Under the pieces are notes generated by a model. The model saw only the letters and a program-made list of their open reading frames with translations. It did no database searches and had not been told where the DNA came from. Positions 48,300 through 57,474 of a stretch of 64,000 nucleotides of DNA are shown one piece after another. The position numbers were made by a program, and so were the translations under genes. Source of the DNA: Peteryoungia algae (GTDB lineage: Bacteria; Pseudomonadota; Alphaproteobacteria; Rhizobiales; Rhizobiaceae); the NCBI RefSeq assembly GCF_030369675.1, contig NZ_CP128477.1, forward strand, positions 3,018,001 to 3,082,000, written 5' to 3'. Position 1 is the stretch's first letter; each line of letters begins with the position of its first letter.

Positions 48300-48953
48300 A
48301 TGACTTTGACCTCTTTCACCCTATTGCTCGGCGGCAGCCTGGCCGTCACGGATCGCCTGCGGGCGCTGACCACGGGAAGCCGCGTGATCGCGGCCGATGG
48401 CGGCATGCGCCATGCGACGAAACTCGGTGTGACACCCGAGCTATGGGTCGGCGATTTTGACAGCAGCGACACCACTCTGATCGAGCGCTTTCCTGACGTC
48501 GAACGGCGAACCTACCCCGCCGCCAAGGCCGTCACAGACGGTGAAATCGCAGTCGCCGAAGCAATCGCACGCGGCGCCACCCGGCTGATTTTCGCCGGCG
48601 CTCTCGGAGGCGAGCGGTCCGACCATGCACTGCAGCACTACCTGAACGCGCTCGGCCTGGTCGAAGACGGCTACGAGGTCGTGCTCACCTCAGGCGAGGA
48701 AGAGGCCTATCCCTTTGTCGAACAGAGCGAACTCGCGCTCGAATTGCCCAAGGGTGCGCTTTTCTCCGTGCTCGGCTTCACCATGCTCGAAGGCCTGACA
48801 ATCCGAAACGCACGCTATCCGCTCCAGGATTTCCGGCTGCCCTTCGGCTCGTCGCGCACGATTTCCAACATCGCTGAGGGCCCGATCTCGGTCTCCCTTT
48901 CCCGTGGCCGGGCCATGCTGCTCGCCCGCCCTTACGATCTTTCCGGAGCCTGA
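48300..48953 (+). CDS. thiN: Thiamine pyrophosphokinase
   Basis: A 217-residue TPK. The catalytic domain has LLGGSLAVTDRLR, VIAADGGMRHATKLG, WVGDFDS and the EGGRSDH-like GALGGERSDHALQH motif, followed by a C-terminal B1-binding domain. It phosphorylates thiamine to TPP, so with the nearby thiBPQ importer it provides salvage. The ATG at 48300 is chosen since upstream codons (from 48258) lack family support. The next gene begins at a TTG five bases after the stop. Confidence 0.88.
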   Translation: MTLTSFTLLLGGSLAVTDRLRALTTGSRVIAADGGMRHATKLGVTPELWVGDFDSSDTTLIERFPDVERRTYPAAKAVTDGEIAVAEAIARGATRLIFAGALGGERSDHALQHYLNALGLVEDGYEVVLTSGEEEAYPFVEQSELALELPKGALFSVLGFTMLEGLTIRNARYPLQDFRLPFGSSRTISNIAEGPISVSLSRGRAMLLARPYDLSGA

Positions 48954-48957
48954 AACC

Positions 48958-50790
48958 TTGGCGCCTCCCATTCTCAAACTCGATGACATCCAGCTTTCTT
49001 TCGGTGGTACGCCGCTGCTCGCCGGCGCGGGCCTTCAGGTCGAACCGGGAGACCGGATCTGCCTCGTCGGCCGCAACGGCTCCGGCAAATCGACACTCAT
49101 GAAGATCGCCGCCGGAATTGTCGAAGCGCAGTCCGGCGAGGTTTTCCGCCATCCGTCCTCGACGATCCGCTATCTGGAGCAGGCACCGGATTTCGACGGC
49201 TATTCCAGCGTTCAGGCCTATGCCGAGGCGGGGCTCGGACCAGGCGATGATCCCTATCGTGTCACCTATCTGCTCGAACACCTCGGCCTCACCGGCCAGG
49301 AAGACCCACAGCAACTCTCAGGCGGCGAGGCACGCCGCGCAGCACTCGCCCGGGTCCTGGCGCCGGAGCCGGACATCCTGATGCTCGACGAGCCGACCAA
49401 CCATCTCGATCTGCCGACGATCGAATGGCTGGAAGGGGAACTGTCGAAGAGCCGCAGCGCACTTGTTCTCATCTCCCACGACCGACGCTTCCTGGAAAAG
49501 ATCTCGACCGCCACCGTCTGGCTTGATCGTGGCCTGTCACGCCGGCTGAACCGCGGCTTTGCTCATTTCGAGGAGTGGCGCGACCAGGTCCTCGAAGAGG
49601 AAGAGATCGAGCAGCACAAGCTCGGCCGCCAGATCGAGCGGGAGGAGCACTGGCTGCGTTATGGCGTTACCGCGCGTCGCAAGCGCAACATGCGCCGCCT
49701 CGGCAACCTGCAGACGTTGAGGGCCAATTACCGCGGCCACAAGGGACCGCAGGGAACGATTCAGGCGTCCGCCACAGAAGGCAAGGAAAGCGGCAAGCTC
49801 GTCATCGAGGCCGACAAGATCACCAAGACCTATGGTGACCGTGCCATCGTCGCACCGTTTTCGATCCGCGTGCATCGCGGCGACTGCATCGGTCTGATCG
49901 GACCCAATGGTGCAGGCAAGACGACACTGCTCAAGATGCTGACGGGCCAGCTGGCACCAGATGAAGGTGTCGTGAAACTCGGCACCAATCTCGAGATCGC
50001 CGTGCTCGACCAGAAGCGTGAGGACCTCAATCCGGAAGACACACTCTCCCACTATCTGACCGACGGCCGCGGGGAGAATCTGCTGGTCAATGGCGAACAG
50101 AAGCACGTCACCGGCTACATGAAGGACTTCCTCTTCCAGCCGGAACAGGCTCGCACCCCGATCCGCAACCTGTCAGGCGGCGAACGTGCGCGCCTGATGC
50201 TGGCGCGCATCATGGCCAAGCCTTCGAACCTGCTCATTCTCGATGAACCCACCAACGATCTCGACATCGAGACACTCGATCTGCTGCAGGAAATCGTCGC
50301 TGGCTATTCCGGCACCGTCATCCTTGTCAGCCATGACCGCGACTTCCTCGATCGCACGGTCACCTCGACGATTGCGCCAGCAAATCCGGATGCGCCCGAT
50401 GGCCGCTGGATCGAATATGCCGGTGGCTATTCCGATATGCTCGCCCAGCGCAAGGGCGTCGAGGACGAGCGCAAGCGGGTGGAAAAGGCCGAGAAAGCAA
50501 AGGCGCAGGAAGCATCGGGCGGCAAGCCCGCAGACTCAGGCTCGAAGGGTAAGGGCAAGCTCTCCTTCAAACAGAAATTTGCGCTCGAAAACCTACCCAG
50601 GGAAATGGAAAAGGCGGAGAAAGAAATCGCCGCACGCGAAGGCAAGATGGCTGATCCCAACCTCTTCACTAAGGATCCGGCAAGCTTCAACAAGCTCGCC
50701 GCCGAAATGGAAAAGCTGCGCGCCGACATCACCCGCATGGAAGAGGAATGGCTGGAACTCGAAATGCTGCGTGAGGAACTGGAGGGCTGA
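48958..50790 (+). CDS. ABC-F family ATPase (Uup-like)
   Basis: A 610-residue soluble protein with two ABC domains: Walker A GRNGSGKST with signature LSGGEARRAALARVL, and GPNGAGKTT with LSGGERARLMLARIM, an interdomain linker and a C-terminal coiled coil (about 520-610) as in Uup. ABC-F proteins act on the ribosome or, for Uup, on genome stability. No membrane segments. The start is probably TTG at 48958, with GGAG nine bases upstream; homologs begin MAPPILKLDD at this codon. Confidence 0.9.
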   Translation: MAPPILKLDDIQLSFGGTPLLAGAGLQVEPGDRICLVGRNGSGKSTLMKIAAGIVEAQSGEVFRHPSSTIRYLEQAPDFDGYSSVQAYAEAGLGPGDDPYRVTYLLEHLGLTGQEDPQQLSGGEARRAALARVLAPEPDILMLDEPTNHLDLPTIEWLEGELSKSRSALVLISHDRRFLEKISTATVWLDRGLSRRLNRGFAHFEEWRDQVLEEEEIEQHKLGRQIEREEHWLRYGVTARRKRNMRRLGNLQTLRANYRGHKGPQGTIQASATEGKESGKLVIEADKITKTYGDRAIVAPFSIRVHRGDCIGLIGPNGAGKTTLLKMLTGQLAPDEGVVKLGTNLEIAVLDQKREDLNPEDTLSHYLTDGRGENLLVNGEQKHVTGYMKDFLFQPEQARTPIRNLSGGERARLMLARIMAKPSNLLILDEPTNDLDIETLDLLQEIVAGYSGTVILVSHDRDFLDRTVTSTIAPANPDAPDGRWIEYAGGYSDMLAQRKGVEDERKRVEKAEKAKAQEASGGKPADSGSKGKGKLSFKQKFALENLPREMEKAEKEIAAREGKMADPNLFTKDPASFNKLAAEMEKLRADITRMEEEWLELEMLREELEG

Positions 50791-50902
50791 AGGCCTTAGT
50801 TCCTCGCCATCATCCGAAGCTTGGCGTCTTCCAACATCAAGGCCGCTGCGACTGAATGTTCGCACCTTGCGCTCAAAGTCCCAGCGCGCTATCTCAAGTC
50901 TG

Positions 50903-51000
50903 CTCTAACGGGGTGCCTTCCGGTTTTCGTAGCCGGAATGCTGAGAGGCTTCATGCCAACCCGCGGAACCTGATCCGGTTAAGACCGGCGGAGGGATTAG
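50903..51000 (+). ncRNA. TPP riboswitch (THI element)
   Basis: The conserved THI landmarks are present in order: ACGGGGTGCC, a P3 hairpin CCGG-TTTTCGTAG-CCGG, GCTGAGAGG at 50940, ACCCGCGGAACCTGATCCGG and AGACCGGCGGAGGGA. It sits about 60 bp before thiB. In Proteobacteria it normally turns off translation or transcription of thiamine genes when TPP is abundant. Confidence 0.95.
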
Positions 51001-51058
51001 ACGCGACGATTTCAGGCGCCCTATCCCGACAGCAATGATGATTGAGGAGGAGGGCGCT

Positions 51059-52078
51059 ATGCGACCCAGGACTGTTTCCATGCTTATCGGCGGCCTTTCG
51101 ACCGCCATTCTCGGCTTCGTTTTGCCGGCCGCAGCTGCCGAGAAGACGCTCACCGTCTACACCTATGAGAGCTTCGTCTCCGAATGGGGCCCCGGCCCCA
51201 AGGTTAAGGAAGCCTTCGAGAAGACCTGTGACTGCACGGTCACTTTTGTCGGCGTTGCCGATGGCGTTGCGCTCCTCACCCGGCTCAAGCTGGAAGGTGA
51301 GACATCCAAGGCCGATGTCGTGCTCGGGCTCGATACCAACCTCGTCGAGGAAGCCAAGCAGACCGGCCTGTTTGAACAACACAGCGTCGATGCCGCCGCA
51401 GTGAAGGTGCCTGGCGGCTTCAGCGACGATGTCTTCCTGCCGTATGACTACGGCCATTTCGCCGTGATCTACGACACGGAGGCGATCAAGACGCCGCCAA
51501 AGAGCCTGAAGGAACTGGTTGAGGGCGATCCGTCGCAGAAGATCGTCATTCAGGATCCGCGCACCTCGACGCCGGGCCTCGGCCTGCTGCTCTGGGTGAA
51601 GTCGGTCTATGGCGACAAGGCGCCGGAAGCCTGGGCAAAGCTCAAGGACCGCGTGCTCACCGTCACGCCCGGCTGGTCGGAAGCCTATGGCTTGTTCACC
51701 AAGGGTGAAGCGCCGATGGTGCTCTCCTACACCACCTCGCCGGCTTATCACATGGTCGCCGAAGAAACCGACCGCTACCAGGCGGCGGAATTCTCCGAGG
51801 GCCATTACATCCAGATCGAAGTCGCCGGCCTCCTAAAAAATGCGCCGGAGAAGGAACTGGCCCGCCAGTTTCTCGCCTTCATGCTTGAGCCCGGATTTCA
51901 GGACACGATCCCGACCAACAACTGGATGATGCCGGTCGCGTCCACGTCGGAACCTCTGCCGGAAGCCTTTGGCAAGCTGGTCCAGCCGAAGACGACCTTC
52001 CTGATGGCTCCCCCCGAAGTCGCGGCCAACAGACAGGCCTGGATCGACGAATGGCTCAAAGCGATGACGCTGAAATAG
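51059..52078 (+). CDS. thiB: Thiamine ABC transporter substrate-binding protein
   Basis: A 339-residue periplasmic binding protein. Residues 1-27 form a signal peptide ending at PAAAA. Family segments [21 protein letters not shown] and NWMMPV are present. It binds thiamine, thiamine phosphate and TPP. The ATG at 51059 has GGAGGAGG upstream and is placed just after the TPP riboswitch. The operon continues with thiP and thiQ. Confidence 0.94.
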   Translation: MRPRTVSMLIGGLSTAILGFVLPAAAAEKTLTVYTYESFVSEWGPGPKVKEAFEKTCDCTVTFVGVADGVALLTRLKLEGETSKADVVLGLDTNLVEEAKQTGLFEQHSVDAAAVKVPGGFSDDVFLPYDYGHFAVIYDTEAIKTPPKSLKELVEGDPSQKIVIQDPRTSTPGLGLLLWVKSVYGDKAPEAWAKLKDRVLTVTPGWSEAYGLFTKGEAPMVLSYTTSPAYHMVAEETDRYQAAEFSEGHYIQIEVAGLLKNAPEKELARQFLAFMLEPGFQDTIPTNNWMMPVASTSEPLPEAFGKLVQPKTTFLMAPPEVAANRQAWIDEWLKAMTLK

Positions 52079-52084
52079 TATCGT

Positions 52085-53743
52085 ATGATCCGCCCGATCC
52101 ACCAGTCACGACGACAGAGGCTGCCCGCGCTTGCGGGTGGCCTTTTCGTTCTGCTGGTCGTGACGGCTTTCGTCGGCATCGCGCTGACGGCCCTCCTCGC
52201 GGGACGATTGTCGGGCGGTCTTCTCTCCGCCTTCGCTGATCCCGTCATCCGCTCGGTTCTTTCTTTTACGCTCTGGCAGGCCTTTCTCTCCACGCTTCTT
52301 TCCGTGGGCTTGGCCCTGCCGGTCGCCAGTGCACTCGCCAGACAGCCGGCTTTTCCGGGTCGCATCTGGCTGATCCGGCTGATGGCCGTGCCGATGGGAT
52401 TGCCAGTCCTGATCGGCGCGCTCGGGCTGATTGGCATCTTCGGCAGAAGCGGCATCGTCAACAATACGCTGACAGGACTTGGCCTCGACCAGCCAATCTC
52501 GATCTACGGGCTGACCGGCATCCTCGTCGCCCATGTCTTCTTCAACCTGCCGCTGGCAACCCGCCTGATGCTGTCAGCCCTTGAGCGGGTGCCGGCGGAA
52601 TACTGGCGCATGTCGGCAAGCCTCGGATTTTCGCCGTTTTCCACCTTCCGCTTCATCGAGTGGCCGGTTCTGGCCCGTGTGATCCCCGGAGCAGCAGGTC
52701 TGATCTTCATGCTCTGTGTAACGAGTTTCACGTTGGTGCTGATCTTCGGTGGTGGCCCTGCGGCAACGACCATTGAAGTTGCCATCTACCAGGCGCTGCG
52801 CTTCGACTTCAACCCGGAGCGCGCCGTGTCGCTGGCGCTCCTGCAGATCACGGTGACAGGCCTGATCCTCGCTGGCCTGAGCTTCCTGCCGGCAGCACCT
52901 GATACCGGTGTTACCAGCGGTCGACACTTCCCACGATTCGACGGACGGCGTCCGCTTGTCCGCCTCGCCGACGGGCTGCTCCTGTTGTTTGCCACGCTTT
53001 TCCTCATCCTGCCGCTCGGCCAGGTGGTCGTCTCCGGCCTGCAGGCTGATCTCGGTCGACTTCTCTCCCAGGCGGCCTTTCAACAGGCATCCTTCACCAG
53101 TCTGGGTGTGGCTTTCTCTGCGGGGCTGCTTGCCACTCTGCTTGCCTATGGTGTGATCGCAGCTCGCGCCGACATCGCGACGGCTCGCGCACAAAATGCC
53201 GGCAACCGCATCTTCTCGCTTGCGCTCGCCGCGGTCTCCTCGCTGGTCTTGCTCGTCCCCACCAGCGTCCTCGCCACAGGCTGGTTCCTGGCTTTGAGAC
53301 CTCGGGGCGAGGTCGCGACCTTCGCACCCTTCATCGTCACAGGCATAAACGCCCTGATGGCACTGCCCTTTGCGGTGCGCGTGCTGGAACCCACCTATCG
53401 AGAGCACCGGGCTCGCACCGGACACTTGGCCGAAAGCCTCGGCCTCTCCGTCACCCAGCGCCTGCGCCGCGTCGATTGGCCGGTCCTGAAACGGCCGTTC
53501 TTGACGGCACTCGCCTTCGCCATGACGCTGTCGCTCGGTGACCTCGGGGCAGTCGCTCTCTTCGGCTCTGAAAACATCTTGACCCTACCCGCCCTTATCT
53601 ATGCCCGGATGGGCAGCTATCGCAGCACCGATGCCGATGGGCTCGCCCTTATTCTTGGTGCAATTTGTCTGGTGCTGGCGCTGATCGGAGCGCCGGGAAC
53701 GCGTATCGCCCCCAACAACCCTCGGGAGAGAACCGATGCGTGA
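52085..53743 (+). CDS. thiP: Thiamine ABC transporter permease ThiP
   Basis: A 552-residue permease with about twelve membrane helices in two permease repeats, each with an EAA loop (ALERVPAEYWRMSASLGFSP; AESLGLSVTQRLRRVDWPVL). A two-domain fusion is the normal ThiP architecture. It begins six bases after thiB and overlaps thiQ by eight. It forms the inner-membrane channel for thiamine import. Confidence 0.94.
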   Translation: MIRPIHQSRRQRLPALAGGLFVLLVVTAFVGIALTALLAGRLSGGLLSAFADPVIRSVLSFTLWQAFLSTLLSVGLALPVASALARQPAFPGRIWLIRLMAVPMGLPVLIGALGLIGIFGRSGIVNNTLTGLGLDQPISIYGLTGILVAHVFFNLPLATRLMLSALERVPAEYWRMSASLGFSPFSTFRFIEWPVLARVIPGAAGLIFMLCVTSFTLVLIFGGGPAATTIEVAIYQALRFDFNPERAVSLALLQITVTGLILAGLSFLPAAPDTGVTSGRHFPRFDGRRPLVRLADGLLLLFATLFLILPLGQVVVSGLQADLGRLLSQAAFQQASFTSLGVAFSAGLLATLLAYGVIAARADIATARAQNAGNRIFSLALAAVSSLVLLVPTSVLATGWFLALRPRGEVATFAPFIVTGINALMALPFAVRVLEPTYREHRARTGHLAESLGLSVTQRLRRVDWPVLKRPFLTALAFAMTLSLGDLGAVALFGSENILTLPALIYARMGSYRSTDADGLALILGAICLVLALIGAPGTRIAPNNPRERTDA

Positions 53744-54479
53744 TGAAGCCTCGACCGGCATCCGCCTCGACGACGTCCACCTGACGCTTGGGAACCGCGC
53801 CTTCCATTTCGACTGCGGTTTCGAGCGCGGACGGATCACAGCCGTCGTCGGTCCCTCGGGCTCAGGCAAGTCGACTTTGCTGAACCTCGTCTCGGGCTTT
53901 GAGCGGCCGGCCAGCGGCCGTATCGAGATCGCCGGACGTGATGTGACAGATCTGGCACCAGCGGAGCGCCCTGTTTCTCTGGTCTTCCAGGACAACAACC
54001 TGTTTTCCCATCTCGACCTCTTCACAAACATCGGGCTCGGCATCCATCCGGCAATGCGCCTGACACCTGCCGATCGCAGGGCGATCTCCGATGCTCTGAC
54101 GCGCGTCGGACTCCCGGGATATGAACGTCGTCTGCCGGGCTCGCTCTCGGGTGGCGAGCGGCAACGCGTGGCCTTTGCCCGCGCGCTGGTGCGCCACCGC
54201 CCGGTTCTGCTGCTCGATGAGCCATTTGCAGCCCTTGATCCAGGCCTGCGTGCCGCTATGGTCGAACTGCTCGTAGACCTCCATGCCGAAACCCGCGCCA
54301 CGGTCCTGATCGTCACCCACGACCCACGCGATGTGGAGCGGCTGGCAGACGATGTCATCTTCATCGATGATGGACATGTGCTCGTGAAGACCGACAAGAC
54401 GACCTTCTTCCAGAGCCACGACATTGCTGCCGTGCAGAACTTCCTCGGCGAGCATGCCTTTACACGCCAATCGCCTTAA
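53736..54479 (+). CDS. thiQ: Thiamine ABC transporter ATP-binding protein
   Basis: A 247-residue ABC ATPase with Walker A GPSGSGKST (39-47), Q-loop VFQDNNLFSHL, signature LSGGERQRVAFARAL, Walker B LLLDEPFAALD and H-loop VTHDPRD. It energises ThiBP. It overlaps thiP and ends the riboswitch-controlled unit. I see no convincing terminator after it in the 221-bp gap before the next gene. Confidence 0.94.
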   Translation: MRDEASTGIRLDDVHLTLGNRAFHFDCGFERGRITAVVGPSGSGKSTLLNLVSGFERPASGRIEIAGRDVTDLAPAERPVSLVFQDNNLFSHLDLFTNIGLGIHPAMRLTPADRRAISDALTRVGLPGYERRLPGSLSGGERQRVAFARALVRHRPVLLLDEPFAALDPGLRAAMVELLVDLHAETRATVLIVTHDPRDVERLADDVIFIDDGHVLVKTDKTTFFQSHDIAAVQNFLGEHAFTRQSP

Positions 54480-54700
54480 TTTGGTCGTCCACGCCTGCCA
54501 TGCGCGTCAGGAATAGTTGTTCCTTCGGCAAGACCATTGGTCATTTCCTCTGGCGTGACTATCTTCTGGAGCATGCGGTGTTTTCGCACTATGTGAAGGA
54601 CTGCCGGATCGGTGCGAGGCGATGGCGGCAGAGGGCAATTGATGCTGCACCCGGCGGTCGGCCAATTCGGCAATCGTCCGGGCTCAGGTGAAGGGGCAGG

Positions 54701-56227
54701 ATGCAGTTTTTGAGCCGGAACAGCGCGATGGCTGCCGAAGTGAATCGGCAGAGACGGCCATTCAGGCTCGCGTCGAGCGTAGCCGTGCTGGTTTCTGTGG
54801 GGCTGGTCCTGTCGTCCTGCCAGTCTCTGTTCGAGCAGGCCTATGAGCCGTCTGTCGCACCATCCAGCAATCCGCAGATCGTCGACGAAGTCCAGAAGGG
54901 CGACCCGCGCGCCCAGATGGGAGCCCGCGAGCATCCCCGCATCGTCGCTTCCTATGGCGGCGAATATTCCGACTCCAAGACCGAACGTCTCGTCGCCCGC
55001 ATCGCGGGCGCGCTGACAGCCGTCTCGGAAAACCCGAATCAGTCCTATCGCATCACCATCCTCAACTCGCCCGCGATCAACGCCTTCGCGCTGCCGGGCG
55101 GTTATCTCTATGTCACGCGCGGTCTTCTGGCGCTCGCCAATGACGCGTCTGAAGTCGCAGCCGTGCTCAGCCACGAGATGGCGCATGTGACCGCAAACCA
55201 CGGTATCGAACGCCAGCGCCGCGAAGAGGCAGAGGTCATTGCGAGCCGCGTCGTGGCCGAAGTGCTCTCCAGCGATCTTGCCGGCAAGCAGGCATTGGCC
55301 CGCGGCAAGCTGCGGCTTGCCGCCTTCTCGCGCCAGCAGGAACTGCAGGCAGACGTCATCGGCGTTCGCACGCTTGGCGAAGCCGGATATGATCCTTATG
55401 CCGCCGCCCGCTTCCTCGATTCCATGGCGCGCTACAGCCAGTTCACCTCGGTCGATCCGGATGCTGACCAGAGCCTGGACTTCCTGTCGAGCCATCCGAA
55501 CGCTCCACAGCGTGTCGAGCTCGCCAAGCGTCACGCCCGCGTCTTCGGCCCTGAAGGCACGCATGGCGAGACAGGCCGCGACTATTACCTCAACGGCATC
55601 GACGGCCTGCTCTACGGCGACAGCCCGCAGGAGGGTTTCGTGCGTGGCCAGACCTTCCTGCACGGCCAGCTCGGCATCCGCTTCGATGTTCCGGTCGGTT
55701 TTCAGATCGACAACAAGGTCGAAGCCGTCCTTGCCACCGGTCCCGGCGATGTCGCGATCCGGTTCGACGGCGTGGCGGACAGTCAGAAGATCAGTCTGCC
55801 GAACTACATCTCGAGCGGCTGGGTCACCGGTTTGCTGCCGGACACCATACAGACGATCACCGTCAACGGGCTTGAAGCCGCAACGGCCCGCGCGTCCGCC
55901 GATCGCTGGGACTTCGACATAACCGTCATCCGCATCGGTCCCCAGATTTTCCGCTTCCTGACTGCCGTGCCGAAGGGCAGTCCGGCGCTGGAAACGACAG
56001 CTGCCCAGCTGCGAGCATCCTTCCGGCGCATCACGTCTCAGGAGGCGGCTTCGCTGAAGCCGCTGCGCGTCCGTGTTGTAACAGTCGGTGCCAATGACAA
56101 TATCGGCACCTTGTCCGCCCGGATGATGGGCACCGACCGCAAGCTAGAGCTCTTCCGGATGATCAACGCTCTGGGTGCAACCTCGACAGTCAAGCCAGGC
56201 GCGCGCGTGAAGATCATTTCCGAGTAG
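54701..56227 (+). CDS. M48-family metalloprotease, probable lipoprotein
   Basis: A 508-residue protease. Residues 20-40 form a lipoprotein signal ending LSSC with Cys40 as the lipidation site. The zinc motif HEMAH is at 158-162, and a third ligand is expected in the QELQADVIGV segment. The C-terminal region (about 450-508, TVGANDNIGTLSARMMG ... VKPGARVKIISE) resembles a LysM module. Length and layout fit BepA/YfgC-type periplasmic proteases that check outer-membrane proteins. AAGGGG seven bases upstream supports the ATG at 54701. Confidence 0.88.
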   Translation: MQFLSRNSAMAAEVNRQRRPFRLASSVAVLVSVGLVLSSCQSLFEQAYEPSVAPSSNPQIVDEVQKGDPRAQMGAREHPRIVASYGGEYSDSKTERLVARIAGALTAVSENPNQSYRITILNSPAINAFALPGGYLYVTRGLLALANDASEVAAVLSHEMAHVTANHGIERQRREEAEVIASRVVAEVLSSDLAGKQALARGKLRLAAFSRQQELQADVIGVRTLGEAGYDPYAAARFLDSMARYSQFTSVDPDADQSLDFLSSHPNAPQRVELAKRHARVFGPEGTHGETGRDYYLNGIDGLLYGDSPQEGFVRGQTFLHGQLGIRFDVPVGFQIDNKVEAVLATGPGDVAIRFDGVADSQKISLPNYISSGWVTGLLPDTIQTITVNGLEAATARASADRWDFDITVIRIGPQIFRFLTAVPKGSPALETTAAQLRASFRRITSQEAASLKPLRVRVVTVGANDNIGTLSARMMGTDRKLELFRMINALGATSTVKPGARVKIISE

Positions 56228-56270
56228 TGCGCCGAGCCGGCACGCTGGATTGATCTATCCATCTCGACAT

Positions 56271-56308
56271 TGACATGATGCATGTCATTATGACATGAAC
56301 AATGTCAT
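56271..56308. promoter_or_regulatory. Two tandem TGACAT inverted repeats over the marR start, candidate auto-operator
   Basis: TGACATG-ATG-CATGTCA (56271-56287) and ATGACAT-GAACA-ATGTCAT (56290-56308) are both perfect dyads made of the same half-site, three bases apart. The second contains the marR start codon. This is the classical layout for MarR autorepression. Confidence 0.7.
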
Positions 56309-56759
56309 GAACAAGCAGGAACAGCTTTACCGTCTGATTTGGTTGTCGCGGCCGCTCATGCAGGCAGCAGAGGCGCGTGTCGAACAGGCGCTTGATGGCA
56401 CCGGCTTGACAGTCCGGATGCGGGCGGTCCTTGAGATACTTCACGTCCATGGCGATGCCACTGTTCCTGAGATTGCGCTCAAGCTCGAAATCCAGCGACA
56501 GTACGTCCAGGTTATGGTCAATGAGACGCTGGCGGAAGGCCTTACCGTTGGCGAACCTAATCCGCGGCACAGAAGGTCCACGAAAATCGCCTTGACCCCC
56601 AAGGGTAAAAGGCTGATCGAAGAGGTGATCACACGTGAAAACCACATCGTGCAGCGCATGGCGACAGGAATCCGCGCAGAGGACATCGCCACCGCGCTCA
56701 ACGTCGTCACCAAGATGATTGCGGAGTTGAAAGCTGACGCAGAGGATCAATCGGCATGA
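56295..56759 (+). CDS. MarR-family transcriptional regulator
   Basis: A 154-residue regulator with the MarR winged helix (ATVPEIALKLEIQRQYVQVMV, then a wing with NPRHRRSTKIALTPKG). Start codons at 56295 and 56307 both lie in the operator, and neither has a Shine-Dalgarno sequence, so translation may be weak or leaderless. It overlaps the next gene by four bases (ATGATG), so the isochorismatase-like protein is co-expressed and probably the physiological target. Confidence 0.87.
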   Translation: MNNVMNKQEQLYRLIWLSRPLMQAAEARVEQALDGTGLTVRMRAVLEILHVHGDATVPEIALKLEIQRQYVQVMVNETLAEGLTVGEPNPRHRRSTKIALTPKGKRLIEEVITRENHIVQRMATGIRAEDIATALNVVTKMIAELKADAEDQSA

Positions 56760-57382
56760 TGCCAGGCTATCTCTTGCTCCTGCCCGCCCTCGCACTGCTC
56801 GTTTGGCTCGCTGATGGGATTAGAAGGATCGGCGCGGTCAGTCATGGCACGCCTATTGGCAAACGTCCTGGAACGGCCTTGCTGCTGATCGATCTCCAGG
56901 CCGTGTTCTGGGATGAGGGCCACTACGACGAAGCGGCAAAAGCAGCCGCTCAATCGGCCATCCTGAACGCCGTGAGCGCCGCCAAGGCTGCAGATTCACC
57001 GGTGATTGCCGTGAGGCAAGAGTGGTCCATTCCCTCGACGAAGGTCATCGCCAAGCTGACAATGCAGGGCAAGGCGGTCGAGGGTACGCCCGGAACACAG
57101 ATTGCAGCGCCGTTCGAAGGACTTGCAGACCACGTTTTGATCAAGAGAGTCCAGGATGCGTTCGAAACGGGCGAGCTCGATCGACTTCTCGAACGGCTTG
57201 ATGTGGGAACGCTTCGAATTGCAGGGCTGGATTTGAGCTATTGCGTAGCCAGGACTGCGCTCGCGGCACTTCGGCGCGGATATCATGTCGAGTTGATCAC
57301 CCGCGCAAGCCTGTGCGAAAACCAGACCGCGGCTGATCGCACCCGCGACATGCTTTCCTCAAAGGGCGTACATCTGCGATAA
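56756..57382 (+). CDS. Cysteine hydrolase of the isochorismatase superfamily with N-terminal membrane segment
   Basis: A 208-residue protein with the isochorismatase-fold triad: Asp in LLLIDLQ, Lys in HVLIKRVQDAF and Cys in DLSYCVARTAL. Unlike most family members it starts with a hydrophobic stretch at residues 4-20 (GYLLLLPALALLVWLAD), which may anchor it in the inner membrane. It is translationally coupled to the MarR gene. The substrate is unknown; an amide or N-carbamoyl compound is likely. Confidence 0.85.
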   Translation: MMPGYLLLLPALALLVWLADGIRRIGAVSHGTPIGKRPGTALLLIDLQAVFWDEGHYDEAAKAAAQSAILNAVSAAKAADSPVIAVRQEWSIPSTKVIAKLTMQGKAVEGTPGTQIAAPFEGLADHVLIKRVQDAFETGELDRLLERLDVGTLRIAGLDLSYCVARTALAALRRGYHVELITRASLCENQTAADRTRDMLSSKGVHLR

Positions 57383-57426
57383 TCCGGCCACGGGCAATTC
57401 CGGAACATCCTTACACAACACGGAAA

Positions 57427-57446
57427 GGCCGGTGTCTCCACCGGCC
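57427..57446. terminator. Bidirectional hairpin between the isochorismatase gene and rpoH2
   Basis: GGCCGGTG-TCTC-CACCGGCC, an 8-bp perfect stem between convergent genes, with CCTCTTTC on one side and TTTCCG on the other. Confidence 0.65.
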
Positions 57447-57474
57447 CCTCTTTCGTGGAGTTTCTTGATTTAGC

